46,308 nt of DNA from CAMBRQ01 sp945870325 (GCF_050313795.1 NZ_JBNPMC010000029.1:1-46308); one strand, 5' to 3'; shown: positions 16,098 to 24,426, counted from the first letter of the stretch. The notes: generated by a model not told the origin, from the sequence alone. Numbers and translations: made by a program.

Positions 16098-16727
16098 TTA
16101 TTTTGTTCCAAAGATACGGTCTCCGGCATCACCAAGGCCCGGAACAATGTATTTGTGATCATTCAAATGGTCATCCAATGCCCCAATATACAGATCAACA
16201 TCCGGATGCTCCTCTGTCATTAACTTCACACCTTCCGGTGCTGCAATGATACATAAGAAACGAATAGATTTCACACCTTTATCTTTCAGCATCTGAATCG
16301 CAGCCACACTGGATCCACCAGTTGCCAGCATCGGATCTACGACAAATACCTCTCTCTCATCACAGTCTGAAGGCAGTTTGCAGTAATATTCTACCGGCTC
16401 AAAAGTCTCAGGATCACGGTATAATCCGATATGCCCTACTTTCGCTGCCGGAATCATATTCAGAATTCCATCCACCATTCCAAGACCTGCCCTTAAGATC
16501 GGCACAACAGCCAGTTTCTTACCGCTCAACTCTTTCCCCACCATCTCGCAGATTGGTGTTTTAATCTTTACGTCCTTTAATTTCAGATCTCTTGTCGCCT
16601 CATAGCACATCAGTGCAGCAATCTCACTAACAATCTCCCTGAATTCTTTTGACCCCACTTCTTCCTTACGGATATGGCTAATCTTGTGCTGAATCAGCGG
16701 ATGATCCATAACTTGTACTTTAGACAT
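16098..16727 (-). CDS. upp: Uracil phosphoribosyltransferase
   Basis: A 209-residue enzyme of normal length that makes UMP from uracil and PRPP. The PRPP loop VVDPMLATGGSSVAA is at about residues 128-142, and the uracil-binding GALDDHLNDHKYIVPGLGDAGDR block closes the protein. A good ribosome binding site (AGGAGG) precedes the ATG. Operon order is sua5, upp, dCMP deaminase, linking pyrimidine salvage genes. Confidence 0.95.
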   Translation of the reverse strand: MSKVQVMDHPLIQHKISHIRKEEVGSKEFREIVSEIAALMCYEATRDLKLKDVKIKTPICEMVGKELSGKKLAVVPILRAGLGMVDGILNMIPAAKVGHIGLYRDPETFEPVEYYCKLPSDCDEREVFVVDPMLATGGSSVAAIQMLKDKGVKSIRFLCIIAAPEGVKLMTEEHPDVDLYIGALDDHLNDHKYIVPGLGDAGDRIFGTK

Positions 16728-16759
16728 ATTATATTCCTCCTCGTCTGGTTTTATATATT

Positions 16760-17818
16760 TTATTTATTACCTAACCTGATTATATGCTGCCCGGCAGCTT
16801 TCAAAAGCCGGTTCATGATAGCACTTCCTATACCTTCTGAATCAAATGACTCACTGTATATGTACTCCACCCCGTCGTTGTCGAATTCTCTCAGAATCCC
16901 GAACAGATGGCTGGCAATCGTTGCTTCATCCTCTCTGGTGCCGATACATTTGACATCTCCGAAAGGATACTTGCCCACCGTCTCCTCCGTTCCGATAATA
17001 CCGACTTTATATCCTTCGCTTAGTTTTTCCTGTGCCAGACGATTGATTTCATCTGCCACACGGTCAAGTTCTCCTTCAATAACGGTAAGATCTGCCTTCG
17101 GCGCATAATGCCGGTATTTCATGCCCGGCGCTTTTGGCGCTTTCTTGCTGTTCGGATTCATCAGGGTCTTATCCACAGCCACCTCCCCGATCACTTCGTT
17201 AAGCATCTCTCTGGTAATTGCACCCGGGCGAAGGATCATGGGCGGCGTCACCGTCATATCAAGGATGGTGGACTCCACGCCTATCTCCACGGCGCCTCCG
17301 TCTACAATCATATCAATCCGCCCTGACAGATCTTCCTGTACATGCTCTGCTGCTGTTGGGCTTGGACGTCCGGATGTATTCGCACTTGGCGCAGCAATGT
17401 AGCCACCTCCCGCATCAATGACCTCTCTTGCAATCTCATGACTTGGCATACGGACAGCCACCGTATTAAGTCCGCCGGTCGTGCCCATCGGTACGATCTC
17501 GCTTTTCCGAAATATCATAGTCAGAGGTCCTGGCCAGTATGCATCTGCTACGATTCTTGCCTCTTGTGGAATGTATTCTGTAATCTTATCCAAAGCCTCC
17601 ATATTCGTGATGTGTACGATCAGGGGGTTGTCCGATGGCCTTCCTTTGGCGGCATAGATCTTCTTAGCTGCCTGCTCATTCAAGGCATCAGCACCAAGAC
17701 CGTATACGGTTTCGGTGGGGAATGCTACTAAGCCGCCGGATTTTAGGATGTCGCCGGCCTGTTTTATAATATCTGTATTATTTTGGTTTTTAGTTATCTT
17801 TTTTATTATTGTTTTCAT
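16760..17818 (-). CDS. tsaC: L-threonylcarbamoyladenylate synthase (Sua5 type)
   Basis: A 352-residue enzyme making threonylcarbamoyl-AMP from threonine, bicarbonate and ATP for tRNA t6A37. The YrdC domain covers residues 1-205 (FPTETVYGLGADAL, KGRPSDNPL, APSANTSGRPSPT), and the Sua5 C-terminal domain follows the linker PGMKYRHYAPKADL. The long form is usual in Firmicutes. It is first in the operon with upp. A 112-bp tandem repeat lies directly upstream of its start. Confidence 0.93.
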   Translation of the reverse strand: MKTIIKKITKNQNNTDIIKQAGDILKSGGLVAFPTETVYGLGADALNEQAAKKIYAAKGRPSDNPLIVHITNMEALDKITEYIPQEARIVADAYWPGPLTMIFRKSEIVPMGTTGGLNTVAVRMPSHEIAREVIDAGGGYIAAPSANTSGRPSPTAAEHVQEDLSGRIDMIVDGGAVEIGVESTILDMTVTPPMILRPGAITREMLNEVIGEVAVDKTLMNPNSKKAPKAPGMKYRHYAPKADLTVIEGELDRVADEINRLAQEKLSEGYKVGIIGTEETVGKYPFGDVKCIGTREDEATIASHLFGILREFDNDGVEYIYSESFDSEGIGSAIMNRLLKAAGQHIIRLGNK

Positions 17819-17842
17819 GAATTCGCCTTATAAAAATGTATT

Positions 17843-18092
17843 CTAATAAAAATAACTGCAAGCAACTATTTCGACTAGATTCACTCCGCAGTGCCAACCT
17901 TGAGAACCCTTCGGCTTCTCAAGGTCACGGGCTTTCGCCCTATGAAAACATAATCTAATGAGAATATTTGCAAGCAACTATTTCGACTAGATTCACTCCG
18001 CAGTGCTAACCTTGAGAACCCTTCGGCTTCTCAAGGTCACGGGCTTTCGCCCTATGAAAACATAATCTAATGAGAATATTTGCAAGCAACTA
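17843..18092 (-). repeat. 112-bp tandem repeat, two full copies plus a partial
   Basis: Two nearly identical 112-bp units (17843-17954 and 17955-18066) and a 26-bp partial third (18067-18092). Each contains an inner hairpin CCTTGAGAA/TTCTCAAGG, a second hairpin GGGC-TTTC-GCCC and the block GATTCACTCCGCAGTGC. At the right edge the sequence GAAAACATAATCTAATGAGAATA of the unit recurs inverted (18090-18112), followed by GCACTGC, so the array closes as a palindrome. It lies between cwlD and sua5 in what would be the sua5 leader. No ORF with a ribosome binding site is inside. Probably a dispersed palindromic element that duplicated in place. Confidence 0.85.
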
Positions 18093-18150
18093 TTCTCATT
18101 ATCTTATGTTTTCGCACTGCTCATTGCTTTCTTGAACATTATACTACACT

Positions 18151-18831
18151 CTACTTCGGGAGACAAGTTGTGATTCCTTGAACAATTGCTTCTGCTATTT
18201 GTTGTTGGTAATCCTCGGTTACTAGTTTATCGGCTTCTTCCGGATTGCTTAAAAAGCCGCATTCTACGATAATTGTTGGGACTTCGGTTCGTTTGAGTAG
18301 ATAGTAGGTATTGTCTTCTTTTGCCTGGCGGTGGTTATCTTTATCTACGGCGAGGAGGGCTTTCTGCATAATTGTTGCTGCTTTCTCTCCTTCCTCTGAA
18401 TGTGTATAGTAGAAGACCTGTGCGCCGTGGACGCTCGCATCCTGATAACTGTTTTGGTGGATGCTGACGGCAATATCGGGTGCGGTGTTGTTGATTAGTT
18501 CAACTCTTGCTTTCATGTCCTGTACTTTTTTATTGGTATCCGTTTCTTTGGCTAATGTAGAATCATCTTCTCTGGTCATAACGACCTTGATTCCTTTTTC
18601 TTCCAGAAGCGTCTTCACCTTCTGTGCGATCTGCAAGTTTATATCTTTTTCCTTAGCATCATTGATACCGATCTTACCGGGATCATTTCCGCCGTGACCA
18701 GAATCGATGACCACCGTATTCTTGCCTTTTTTCACTTGATTCCCTGATACCTGTTTCTCCAGGTTCCTGCTCACGGTTACCAATCCTGCCAGTAACAGAA
18801 GCAGAATCACCAATTCAATTTTTCTATGCAC
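18151..18831 (-). CDS. cwlD: N-acetylmuramoyl-L-alanine amidase CwlD
   Basis: A 226-residue Amidase_3 enzyme with an N-terminal membrane anchor (IELVILLLLLAGLVTV). Zinc-site motifs are VIDSGHGGNDPG (about residue 42), the middle Glu region, SIHQNS and the C-terminal catalytic VECGFLSNPEEA. CwlD removes side chains from spore cortex peptidoglycan, the first step to muramic-delta-lactam, so it acts in sporulation. It starts at GTG after GGGAGG, and that ribosome binding site lies inside a hairpin stem (18834-18885). The GH18 gene is 64 nt upstream on the same strand. Confidence 0.88.
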   Translation of the reverse strand: MHRKIELVILLLLLAGLVTVSRNLEKQVSGNQVKKGKNTVVIDSGHGGNDPGKIGINDAKEKDINLQIAQKVKTLLEEKGIKVVMTREDDSTLAKETDTNKKVQDMKARVELINNTAPDIAVSIHQNSYQDASVHGAQVFYYTHSEEGEKAATIMQKALLAVDKDNHRQAKEDNTYYLLKRTEVPTIIVECGFLSNPEEADKLVTEDYQQQIAEAIVQGITTCLPK

Positions 18832-18833
18832 AA

Positions 18834-18885
18834 AAATACCTCCCGACAGTCTATATATCTAACTATATGACTGCAAGAGGTATTT
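18834..18885 (-). terminator. Hairpin that ends the GH18 gene and covers the cwlD ribosome binding site
   Basis: Minus-strand arms AAATACCTC and GAGGTATTT, with an inner GCAGTC/GACTG pairing, enclose an AT-rich loop. The right arm contains the GGAGG of cwlD and runs into TTTTT. It looks like a terminator that doubles as a translational lid on cwlD. Confidence 0.6.
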
Positions 18886-18895
18886 TATATGTGAT

Positions 18896-21070
18896 TTAAT
18901 TCACGTATTTTAAGATTAGATTCCAGATTTCTGCATTCTCCTGTCCTAATGCCCATGCTGCCGTACCTGCAAGTTTATTCTCTTTCATCAACTGCAGTTT
19001 TGGTTCTATGGACTGCTCATCTTCAAGCCAAATCTCATAAGTCGTATTCTCCACGGTCCAGGTTGCATAGTTCTGCTTTATCGTCTCATCCCATGTAGTC
19101 TGCACGCCTGCCTCTGCCAGTTTCGCCTGTGCACTTGCCATATCAAGCGCCTGGCTGTTCACATTCATCGTGTATTCTGCTTCTTCAGTTCCAGCCTGAC
19201 TTGCTAATTCCTCTTCAGTCTTCGGAGTCTCTTCCCACAACCTTGTAAAGAACGGAATTCCGCTAATTACCTTCTCAGCAGGAACCTCTTTTAACGTTTC
19301 TTCAATGCCTTCTTTTACATAATTATATGACGAAACAGGACCTGCCTGCGGTGAACCTGCATAGTATTCATCATATCCCATAATCACTACGTAGTCCGCT
19401 ACGATTCCCTGCTCCTTGCGGTCATACTGCATATTATAGCCCTTCGGAACATAATTATCCACTGACAGGACGATTCCATTCTGCCGGCATCTTACAGACA
19501 ATTCACGGATGAACTGTATATAATGCTCGCCGCATTCATCTGATACCTTTTCAAAATCCACATTAATACCGTCGATTCCGACACGCAATACTTCGGATAT
19601 CAACTGATTAATAAGATTCTCTCTCTTAGATGTATAACGGAGCATCTCATAAGTCTCCTCATAAGAATTAATGCCTCCGTCAAAATCCCGCACCGCAGCC
19701 CATACTTCTATATTAGACTGATGTGCATAGTTAACATAATCCGCTGAAGCAATCGACTGAAGATTGCCGTCCGTATCCTGTACATGGAACCATGTTGGCG
19801 CAATCGTCGTAAGACCCTTGCTCTCTGCAATTCTCTGCAGCACGCCGCTATTGGCATCATTGTTGGTCACGTTGTGCCATGCCATGTTGATCGTATAGTC
19901 TTTGGATATATTGGTAAACTGCTGTTCTTCGAAGTCTCTGGATATGTTCTTTGTCTCTTCTTTCTTCAGCGCGCTATTCTTAACATATCCAATGAATCCA
20001 TCTTTTGTACGAACCTTCTTCCAGTTCTCCTCACTCTCTACGATCGTAACTTCATCTTTCTTACTGATCTCCGTGAGTACCGGACTCTTTACACCGCCCT
20101 GATAACGTACCTGGGTATCTCTCTTCACTGTTGCTACAGTCGTCTCTCCCCAATCGGTCACAATCATCACACGGCTTGGGTCATCATACAGTTCATACTC
20201 GATATTCGTATACTGCTGAATAAAATCTAATGCGATATATGCTGTACTTCCTTCCGTTTTTAATATGACGTAGTCTTCACTCTTCTTTTCCTTCGACACA
20301 TTATAATCCTTGCTTCCTACTCCAACGGATACCGTATCGTTTGGAAGCGTATATAAAAGGATGTTCTCATTCGGATCCCAGTAGAACCGGCTGTTAATAT
20401 AATTCCTTACGATGTCATACTGGATATATGCCTTTCCATCTGCAATCATACCATGCGGCTCTACCACCTGATTATCCACGGTAATCGCAAGCTGTCCTTC
20501 CTGTTCAATCCCATAATATTTATTCAAATCATATTTTTCTTCGGAAGGACTGTATCTTTTCCACAAAAATGCTGCTACAACTGCTGCTATTGCCAATATA
20601 ATCACAAGGAATATCTTAATTCCAAGATTTCTCTTTCTTCTTCTCCTGGACTGCTTCTTTCTCACCGGCTGTTTCCTGCTGCCACTTGGACGCGCCTGCT
20701 GCCTGCCGGACTCCATATCCTGTGTCAACTGCGATCTTCTGGACACTGAATTCTGAGACCGCTGCCTCTTCGCTTCCGGTCCCTGTGCCTGCTGTCTTAT
20801 GAACTCCTGACTCTGAGAGCGCTGTCTCATGGAATCCCGTCCCTTAGAACGCTGCCTTACAGAATCCCGGCTCTGAGAACGCTGTCTCATAGAGTCTTGT
20901 CCCTGAGAACGCCGCCTTTCGGAATCTTGTCCCTGAGAGCGCTGCTTTATAGATCTTTGTCCTTGAGGACGCTGTTTTACAGATCCCTGCCCTTGAGAAT
21001 ACTGTCTTACGGACTCCGTCCCATCCAAACGGTCCGAAGTTGTGCGGCTTTTCTTTTCTTTATCTTCCAT
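18896..21070 (-). CDS. Membrane-anchored GH18/SH3 hydrolase with repetitive basic tail
   Basis: A 724-residue type II membrane protein. Residues 20-108 are about nine 10-residue repeats of the form RSQGQDSMRQ (30-bp DNA repeats at 20745-21005). A membrane span lies at about 148-168. Outside the cell follow a copper-amine-oxidase-like N domain (about 185-300), an SH3 domain (about 310-370) and a GH18 domain (about 400-720) with the catalytic DGINVDFE motif near residue 500. The closest known architecture is the YaaH/SpoYaaH-type spore and wall N-acetylglucosaminidase. Encoded just upstream of cwlD, which suggests a cell-wall or cortex role. Confidence 0.82.
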   Translation of the reverse strand: MEDKEKKSRTTSDRLDGTESVRQYSQGQGSVKQRPQGQRSIKQRSQGQDSERRRSQGQDSMRQRSQSRDSVRQRSKGRDSMRQRSQSQEFIRQQAQGPEAKRQRSQNSVSRRSQLTQDMESGRQQARPSGSRKQPVRKKQSRRRRKRNLGIKIFLVIILAIAAVVAAFLWKRYSPSEEKYDLNKYYGIEQEGQLAITVDNQVVEPHGMIADGKAYIQYDIVRNYINSRFYWDPNENILLYTLPNDTVSVGVGSKDYNVSKEKKSEDYVILKTEGSTAYIALDFIQQYTNIEYELYDDPSRVMIVTDWGETTVATVKRDTQVRYQGGVKSPVLTEISKKDEVTIVESEENWKKVRTKDGFIGYVKNSALKKEETKNISRDFEEQQFTNISKDYTINMAWHNVTNNDANSGVLQRIAESKGLTTIAPTWFHVQDTDGNLQSIASADYVNYAHQSNIEVWAAVRDFDGGINSYEETYEMLRYTSKRENLINQLISEVLRVGIDGINVDFEKVSDECGEHYIQFIRELSVRCRQNGIVLSVDNYVPKGYNMQYDRKEQGIVADYVVIMGYDEYYAGSPQAGPVSSYNYVKEGIEETLKEVPAEKVISGIPFFTRLWEETPKTEEELASQAGTEEAEYTMNVNSQALDMASAQAKLAEAGVQTTWDETIKQNYATWTVENTTYEIWLEDEQSIEPKLQLMKENKLAGTAAWALGQENAEIWNLILKYVN
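20745..21005 (-). repeat. 30-bp tandem repeats inside the GH18 gene
   Basis: Degenerate 30-bp units encode Arg/Gln/Ser-rich decapeptides in the cytoplasmic tail. Copy number is likely to vary between strains by slippage or recombination. Confidence 0.8.
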
Positions 21071-21172
21071 GCTGCACCTCCTATTAGACCATTATACCAA
21101 AAGCCTTAAGACACGTCATTATTTATTTCGACATTTTATTGATTTTTGCGGGGTATTCGCAGTCTCTGGTTG

Positions 21173-21388
21173 TTAGTTTCCTTCTATACTGTTGAACCAC
21201 AGTTCTTTTATATCGCCTTTATCATTCAGTACATAATCCCTCATATATCCTGTACCTTCCCGCACAATGTGCGCCTGGACAATCTGCATGGGGCTTGCCG
21301 GGAGACCATCCATCTTCAGGTCTACCCGCTGTTTCTCATATGTTGTCAGTTCTTTGAACATTTTCTTTAAATCAATATCATCCCCCAC
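21173..21388 (-). CDS. Conserved hypothetical protein, 71 residues
   Basis: A small soluble acidic protein: a helical start (DLKKMFKELTTYEKQRVDLKMDG) then a mixed tail (GTGYMRDYVLNDKGDIKELWFNSI). I do not recognise the family. It starts at a GTG with GGAGGAT eight nt upstream, and composition is gene-like rather than shadow-like. It stands alone between the GH18 gene and mecA, so context gives no clue. Confidence 0.6.
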   Translation of the reverse strand: MGDDIDLKKMFKELTTYEKQRVDLKMDGLPASPMQIVQAHIVREGTGYMRDYVLNDKGDIKELWFNSIEGN

Positions 21389-21813
21389 GTCTCATCCTCC
21401 TTCTCATACCGGATGATAACTACGGCTGTGATTGCATATAATGATATAAGGAGATGCTGTGATACATGTAATCATATATGCCACAACTGAAAAAATATAG
21501 AAGATAGTCCCGGTATTACCATGTTTTTATACTTTTCTTTTTCATAAATACCTGTGAAATATGCGCCGGAAACGACGACTTCTTGATTACTGTTGATTGT
21601 TACTGATTCATGATTGATTCGTTATTAATTGTTCTCTGATAGATTGCTCTACCCTTTATCTTAGAAATGAATTAGAAAATGAATATAATATTAAGAAATT
21701 CTCCCTCCTTTGTTCTAAGAACGTAGTTATCAGGGAAAACTATCTTCCAGTAACGTCATTATATCCGATAGCATTTCCGAACGCAAGCACTTTTTGAATT
21801 TATACTAATTTTA
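21389..21813. other. Gene-free AT-rich stretch
   Basis: About 425 bp between two divergent genes. It contains loosely repeated GATT words near 21580-21630 but no ORF with a ribosome binding site, no strong hairpin and no RNA gene that I recognise. Confidence 0.5.
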
Positions 21814-21843
21814 TTGAACATCCGCCGTTTTCTATGCTATACT
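21814..21843 (+). promoter_or_regulatory. Sigma-A promoter of mecA
   Basis: TTGAAC (21814-21819) and TATACT (21838-21843) with an 18-bp spacer and an extended -10 TGC just before it, 22 nt from the mecA start codon, which leaves a very short leader. Confidence 0.65.
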
Positions 21844-21865
21844 ACACTAGAAGGAAGTGATAGAT

Positions 21866-22603
21866 ATGAAGATTGAAAAACTTAACGACAATCAGATCCG
21901 CTGCACCTTAACACGCGCCGATCTCGCTGCCCGCCATCTTCAACTAAGCGAACTAGCTTATGGAACCGAAAAAGCCAAATCACTTTTCCGCGATATGATG
22001 CAACAAGCAGCCTTTGAATTCGGATTCGAAGCAGATGATATACCTCTGATGATAGAAGCAATCCCTGCCTCTGCCGATTCCATCGTGCTGATAATTACTA
22101 AAGTCGAGGACCCGGAAGAACTCGACACCCGTTTTTCAAAATTTGCGCCATCCACAGGCACGGAATGGGATTCCATAGCGAAAGATATTCCGAACAAATT
22201 GGACGGTGCAGATACATTACTGGACTTACTGGGTAAGATGAAAGAAAAGTTAGGCAATACGGCCGTATCAGAACGCAGTAAAGAAGAGCCCCCGGCGGAG
22301 GCACCAAAAGCAGCATTACGCCTGTTTTCATTTGCAACCATGAACAGCGTCCTTAAAGCAGCACGTCTGCTTGGCACGATGTACAATGGTTCCAACACCC
22401 TGTACAAAGACACTGGCGAGGACATCTATATACTGGCATTAACACAGTCAGACCACACGACCAATGATTTTAACCGCATCTGCAATATGCTGTCAGAATA
22501 CGGTTCTTTGGAAGTGTCTTCCGGCGCTACGCTGGCATTCTTAGAAGAGCACTGCGAGACGCTTGTATCTTCTAATGCAGTACAGGAATTAGCAGCAATC
22601 TAA
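21866..22603 (+). CDS. mecA: Adaptor protein MecA
   Basis: A 245-residue ClpC adaptor. The N-terminal substrate-binding domain (MKIEKLNDNQIRCTLTRADL, with FRDMMQQAAFEFGF) is joined by an acidic, Pro-rich linker (about residues 135-150) to the ClpC-binding C-terminal domain (LRLFSFATMNSVLKAARLL, ending LEEHCETLV). MecA delivers proteins such as ComK-type regulators to ClpCP for degradation. AAGGAAG fits the ATG at 21866 better than the GTG three codons upstream. It is monocistronic with its own promoter and terminator. Confidence 0.9.
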   Translation: MKIEKLNDNQIRCTLTRADLAARHLQLSELAYGTEKAKSLFRDMMQQAAFEFGFEADDIPLMIEAIPASADSIVLIITKVEDPEELDTRFSKFAPSTGTEWDSIAKDIPNKLDGADTLLDLLGKMKEKLGNTAVSERSKEEPPAEAPKAALRLFSFATMNSVLKAARLLGTMYNGSNTLYKDTGEDIYILALTQSDHTTNDFNRICNMLSEYGSLEVSSGATLAFLEEHCETLVSSNAVQELAAI

Positions 22604-22614
22604 CATGTATTATG

Positions 22615-22655
22615 AAAAGAAGCTTTGAGGCGCTTGTCCGTCAAAGCTTCTTTTT
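22615..22655 (+). terminator. Terminator of mecA
   Basis: Arms AAGAAGCTTTGA and TCAAAGCTTCTT with a TTTTT tail, a textbook intrinsic terminator. Confidence 0.88.
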
Positions 22656-22670
22656 ACATGCTTATTCTTT

Positions 22671-22898
22671 TTATGCATTCAATGCTGCATTAATTGTTGC
22701 ATTGAGTTTCTCAACTAATAAGTCCGGGTCAATACCATGTCCCATAGCACCCTGCTCGATAGATTCCATCTGAGAATGTGGACATCCAATACAACCCATT
22801 CCTGCTTCCATAAGAACTTCAACGATCTTCGGGCATTTCTCATAATATGTTCCCAACAGTTCGCCAAATGTCATATCTTTAGAAACCTGTGCCATCAT
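22671..22898 (-). CDS. DUF1858 (hybrid-cluster-associated redox disulfide) protein
   Basis: A 75-residue protein with the family core MTFGELLGTYYEKCPKIVEV and the CIGCPHS motif, whose two cysteines form the presumed redox disulfide. AGGAGGTG precedes tandem ATG codons at 22898 and 22895; the frame extends to 22928 without support. A role in redox or iron-sulfur chemistry is family inference. It stands alone. Confidence 0.85.
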   Translation of the reverse strand: MMAQVSKDMTFGELLGTYYEKCPKIVEVLMEAGMGCIGCPHSQMESIEQGAMGHGIDPDLLVEKLNATINAALNA

Positions 22899-22928
22899 GA
22901 CACCTCCTTTTCTCTTCAGTGTTTCCAT

Positions 22929-23106
22929 TATAGTCGCTTTTTATCATTGTGTAAACATTTTCAGCAAATTTATTCTTAATATTTGACTACTTAAAAGTCA
23001 ACCTCTTTTTCGTTTTTTTTCGACAAAACTTCATTTTTATGATAACTTCACAAAACATTCGTTCTTTTATTTACCCCGAGTAATCCCCCAAATTCACCCG
23101 TTTTGA
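22929..23106. other. Gene-free AT-rich stretch
   Basis: Very AT-rich sequence leading into the DnaA-box doublets. The inverted words TTGACT/AAGTCAA (22983-22999) form a small hairpin. I see no gene here. Confidence 0.45.
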
Positions 23107-23186
23107 TGTGGATAATGTGGATAAATTTTTGAAAACTTCGATTTTTCCACCTTTTTCGCCTATTTTAATGTGGATAACTTGGATAA
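23107..23186 (+). promoter_or_regulatory. DnaA-box-like doublets
   Basis: TGTGGATAA, the complement of the DnaA consensus TTATCCACA, occurs at 23107-23115 and again directly adjoining at 23116-23124. A third exact copy at 23169-23177 is followed directly by CTTGGATAA (23178-23186). All point the same way and lie in AT-rich DNA with no gene. This may bind DnaA; no dnaA or dnaN gene is present, so it is not shown to be an origin. Confidence 0.55.
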
Positions 23187-23267
23187 TTCAAATTTCCAAA
23201 ATTTTACATATTTTTACATTTTTGTACAATTTGTATATCGAGTCTACATTTTCTGCAGACGTACAGA

Positions 23268-23294
23268 AGTCCCAGGATGTTTTTCCCGGGACTT
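23268..23294 (-). terminator. Hairpin downstream of the NlpC/P60 gene
   Basis: Arms AGTCCC(A)GG and CCGGGACT lie 30 nt after the NlpC/P60 stop on the minus strand. The T run is weak on both strands, so termination is likely but unproven. Confidence 0.5.
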
Positions 23295-23321
23295 TTGATT
23301 TATCACAATATTCTGTATATT

Positions 23322-24224
23322 TTAGATTAATCTTCTAACTGTAATAATATTCGTGTAAGTGGCTGGCAGAATCCCGATTCCTTTCGCACTGTTGATTGCA
23401 TTGACAATCTGACCATCTCCCATATAGATTCCTACGTGTCCATCGTACAGGATAATGTCTCCCGCGATCGCCTGATCGTAACTGACCGGAGTTCCCACAT
23501 TCTCCATATCCCATGTCGTACGTGGAAGACTGATGCCAAAATGTGCGAATACTGACTGAACGAATCCCGAACAATCCGCACCATTCGTCAGGCTTGTCCC
23601 ACCCCACACATAGGGGTTGCCGATGAACTGGCACGCATAATCTACAATGGCCTGTCCTGTTCCTGCCTTTGCAGCGGCTTCTTCCTGAGCCCTTGCTTCC
23701 GCTTCCTTCGCTTCCTTTGCAAGCCTTGCTTCTTCCTCTTCTTTGGATTCGGCATAGGTAAATACCTCTTCAGAATCAGCAGCCTCGGAATTCCGCACCA
23801 TATCCTGCGCCTTCTGCTCTGCGTTATTTCCTATAATAATGTAATCGGAATAAACATAGCCTGTTACCTCTCCGGACTGAATCTTCGTCCACTCTCCCAC
23901 CGGACCGATAATCTTCGCGGCATAATCAGGATATAGTTTTCCAACCCACTCACTGTCCGTTGTCGGTTCACTTCTTATATAAAGAAACGACTGGACATTG
24001 GCAAACGCCATATCTAAATACTCACCCTTCTGCGTCGGTACAAGATAATCTTCTACCTCAATCTCCTTATCTGACAGGTAGCAGTCATTCAGCACTTCTT
24101 CGATTCCCACCTGTGGCATATCGTTAACAGTTGCTGTATCCGAAGCATATGCCGTATCAGGAAATGCTGTAATGGCACCTGTAATAGTAACCAGGAACAA
24201 TCCTTTTTTAAGAATAGAATCCAT
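23322..24224 (-). CDS. Secreted NlpC/P60 endopeptidase with SH3 domain
   Basis: A 300-residue secreted cell-wall hydrolase. A signal peptide covers residues 1-27 (hydrophobic LFLVTITGAITAF, cleavage near AYA). A bacterial SH3 domain lies at about 75-135 (FLYIRSEPTTDSEWVGKLY), a charged Ala/Glu linker at about 150-195, then the NlpC/P60 domain with catalytic Cys in NGADCSGFVQS and His in DGHVGIYMG. It cuts peptide cross-links in peptidoglycan. Its promoter region carries a WalR-type box, which fits control by the wall-stress two-component system. Confidence 0.92.
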   Translation of the reverse strand: MDSILKKGLFLVTITGAITAFPDTAYASDTATVNDMPQVGIEEVLNDCYLSDKEIEVEDYLVPTQKGEYLDMAFANVQSFLYIRSEPTTDSEWVGKLYPDYAAKIIGPVGEWTKIQSGEVTGYVYSDYIIIGNNAEQKAQDMVRNSEAADSEEVFTYAESKEEEEARLAKEAKEAEARAQEEAAAKAGTGQAIVDYACQFIGNPYVWGGTSLTNGADCSGFVQSVFAHFGISLPRTTWDMENVGTPVSYDQAIAGDIILYDGHVGIYMGDGQIVNAINSAKGIGILPATYTNIITVRRLI

Positions 24225-24261
24225 AAACTCCCTCCTTTATGTTTTCTTATCTTTTGTAAAT

Positions 24262-24278
24262 GTTACAGAATTGTTACA
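24262..24278 (-). promoter_or_regulatory. WalR-type binding site
   Basis: On the minus strand TGTAAC-N5-TGTAAC, an exact fit to the WalR consensus TGTWAH-N5-TGTWAH. It lies 15-30 nt downstream of the -10 box, a position that in Bacillus goes with repression by WalR. Confidence 0.55.
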
Positions 24279-24292
24279 TATGTTACGTTGTA

Positions 24293-24320
24293 ATTATATC
24301 ACGTATACACCTCATGTCAA
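24293..24320 (-). promoter_or_regulatory. Sigma-A promoter of the NlpC/P60 gene
   Basis: TTGACA (24315-24320), a 16-bp spacer and TATAAT (24293-24298) on the minus strand, both perfect consensus. Confidence 0.8.
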
Positions 24321-24426
24321 GGCTATTTAATAACATTTCTTTCGTCATATTATATGGGGATACGAGAAAATAATACATTTTATTCAAATTAATTTATTAC
24401 AAATTGTTACATTTTAAAATTATTCG

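Noticed and set aside
17843..18118. Possible CRISPR array
   Set aside because: The repeats are 112 bp and directly tandem with no unique spacers, and no cas genes are present.
20745..21005. Possible CRISPR-like short repeats
   Set aside because: The 30-bp units are contiguous and in frame within a coding region; they encode a peptide repeat.
23107..23186. Chromosomal origin oriC
   Set aside because: No dnaA, dnaN, rpmH or gyr genes are nearby, so DnaA binding alone is claimed.
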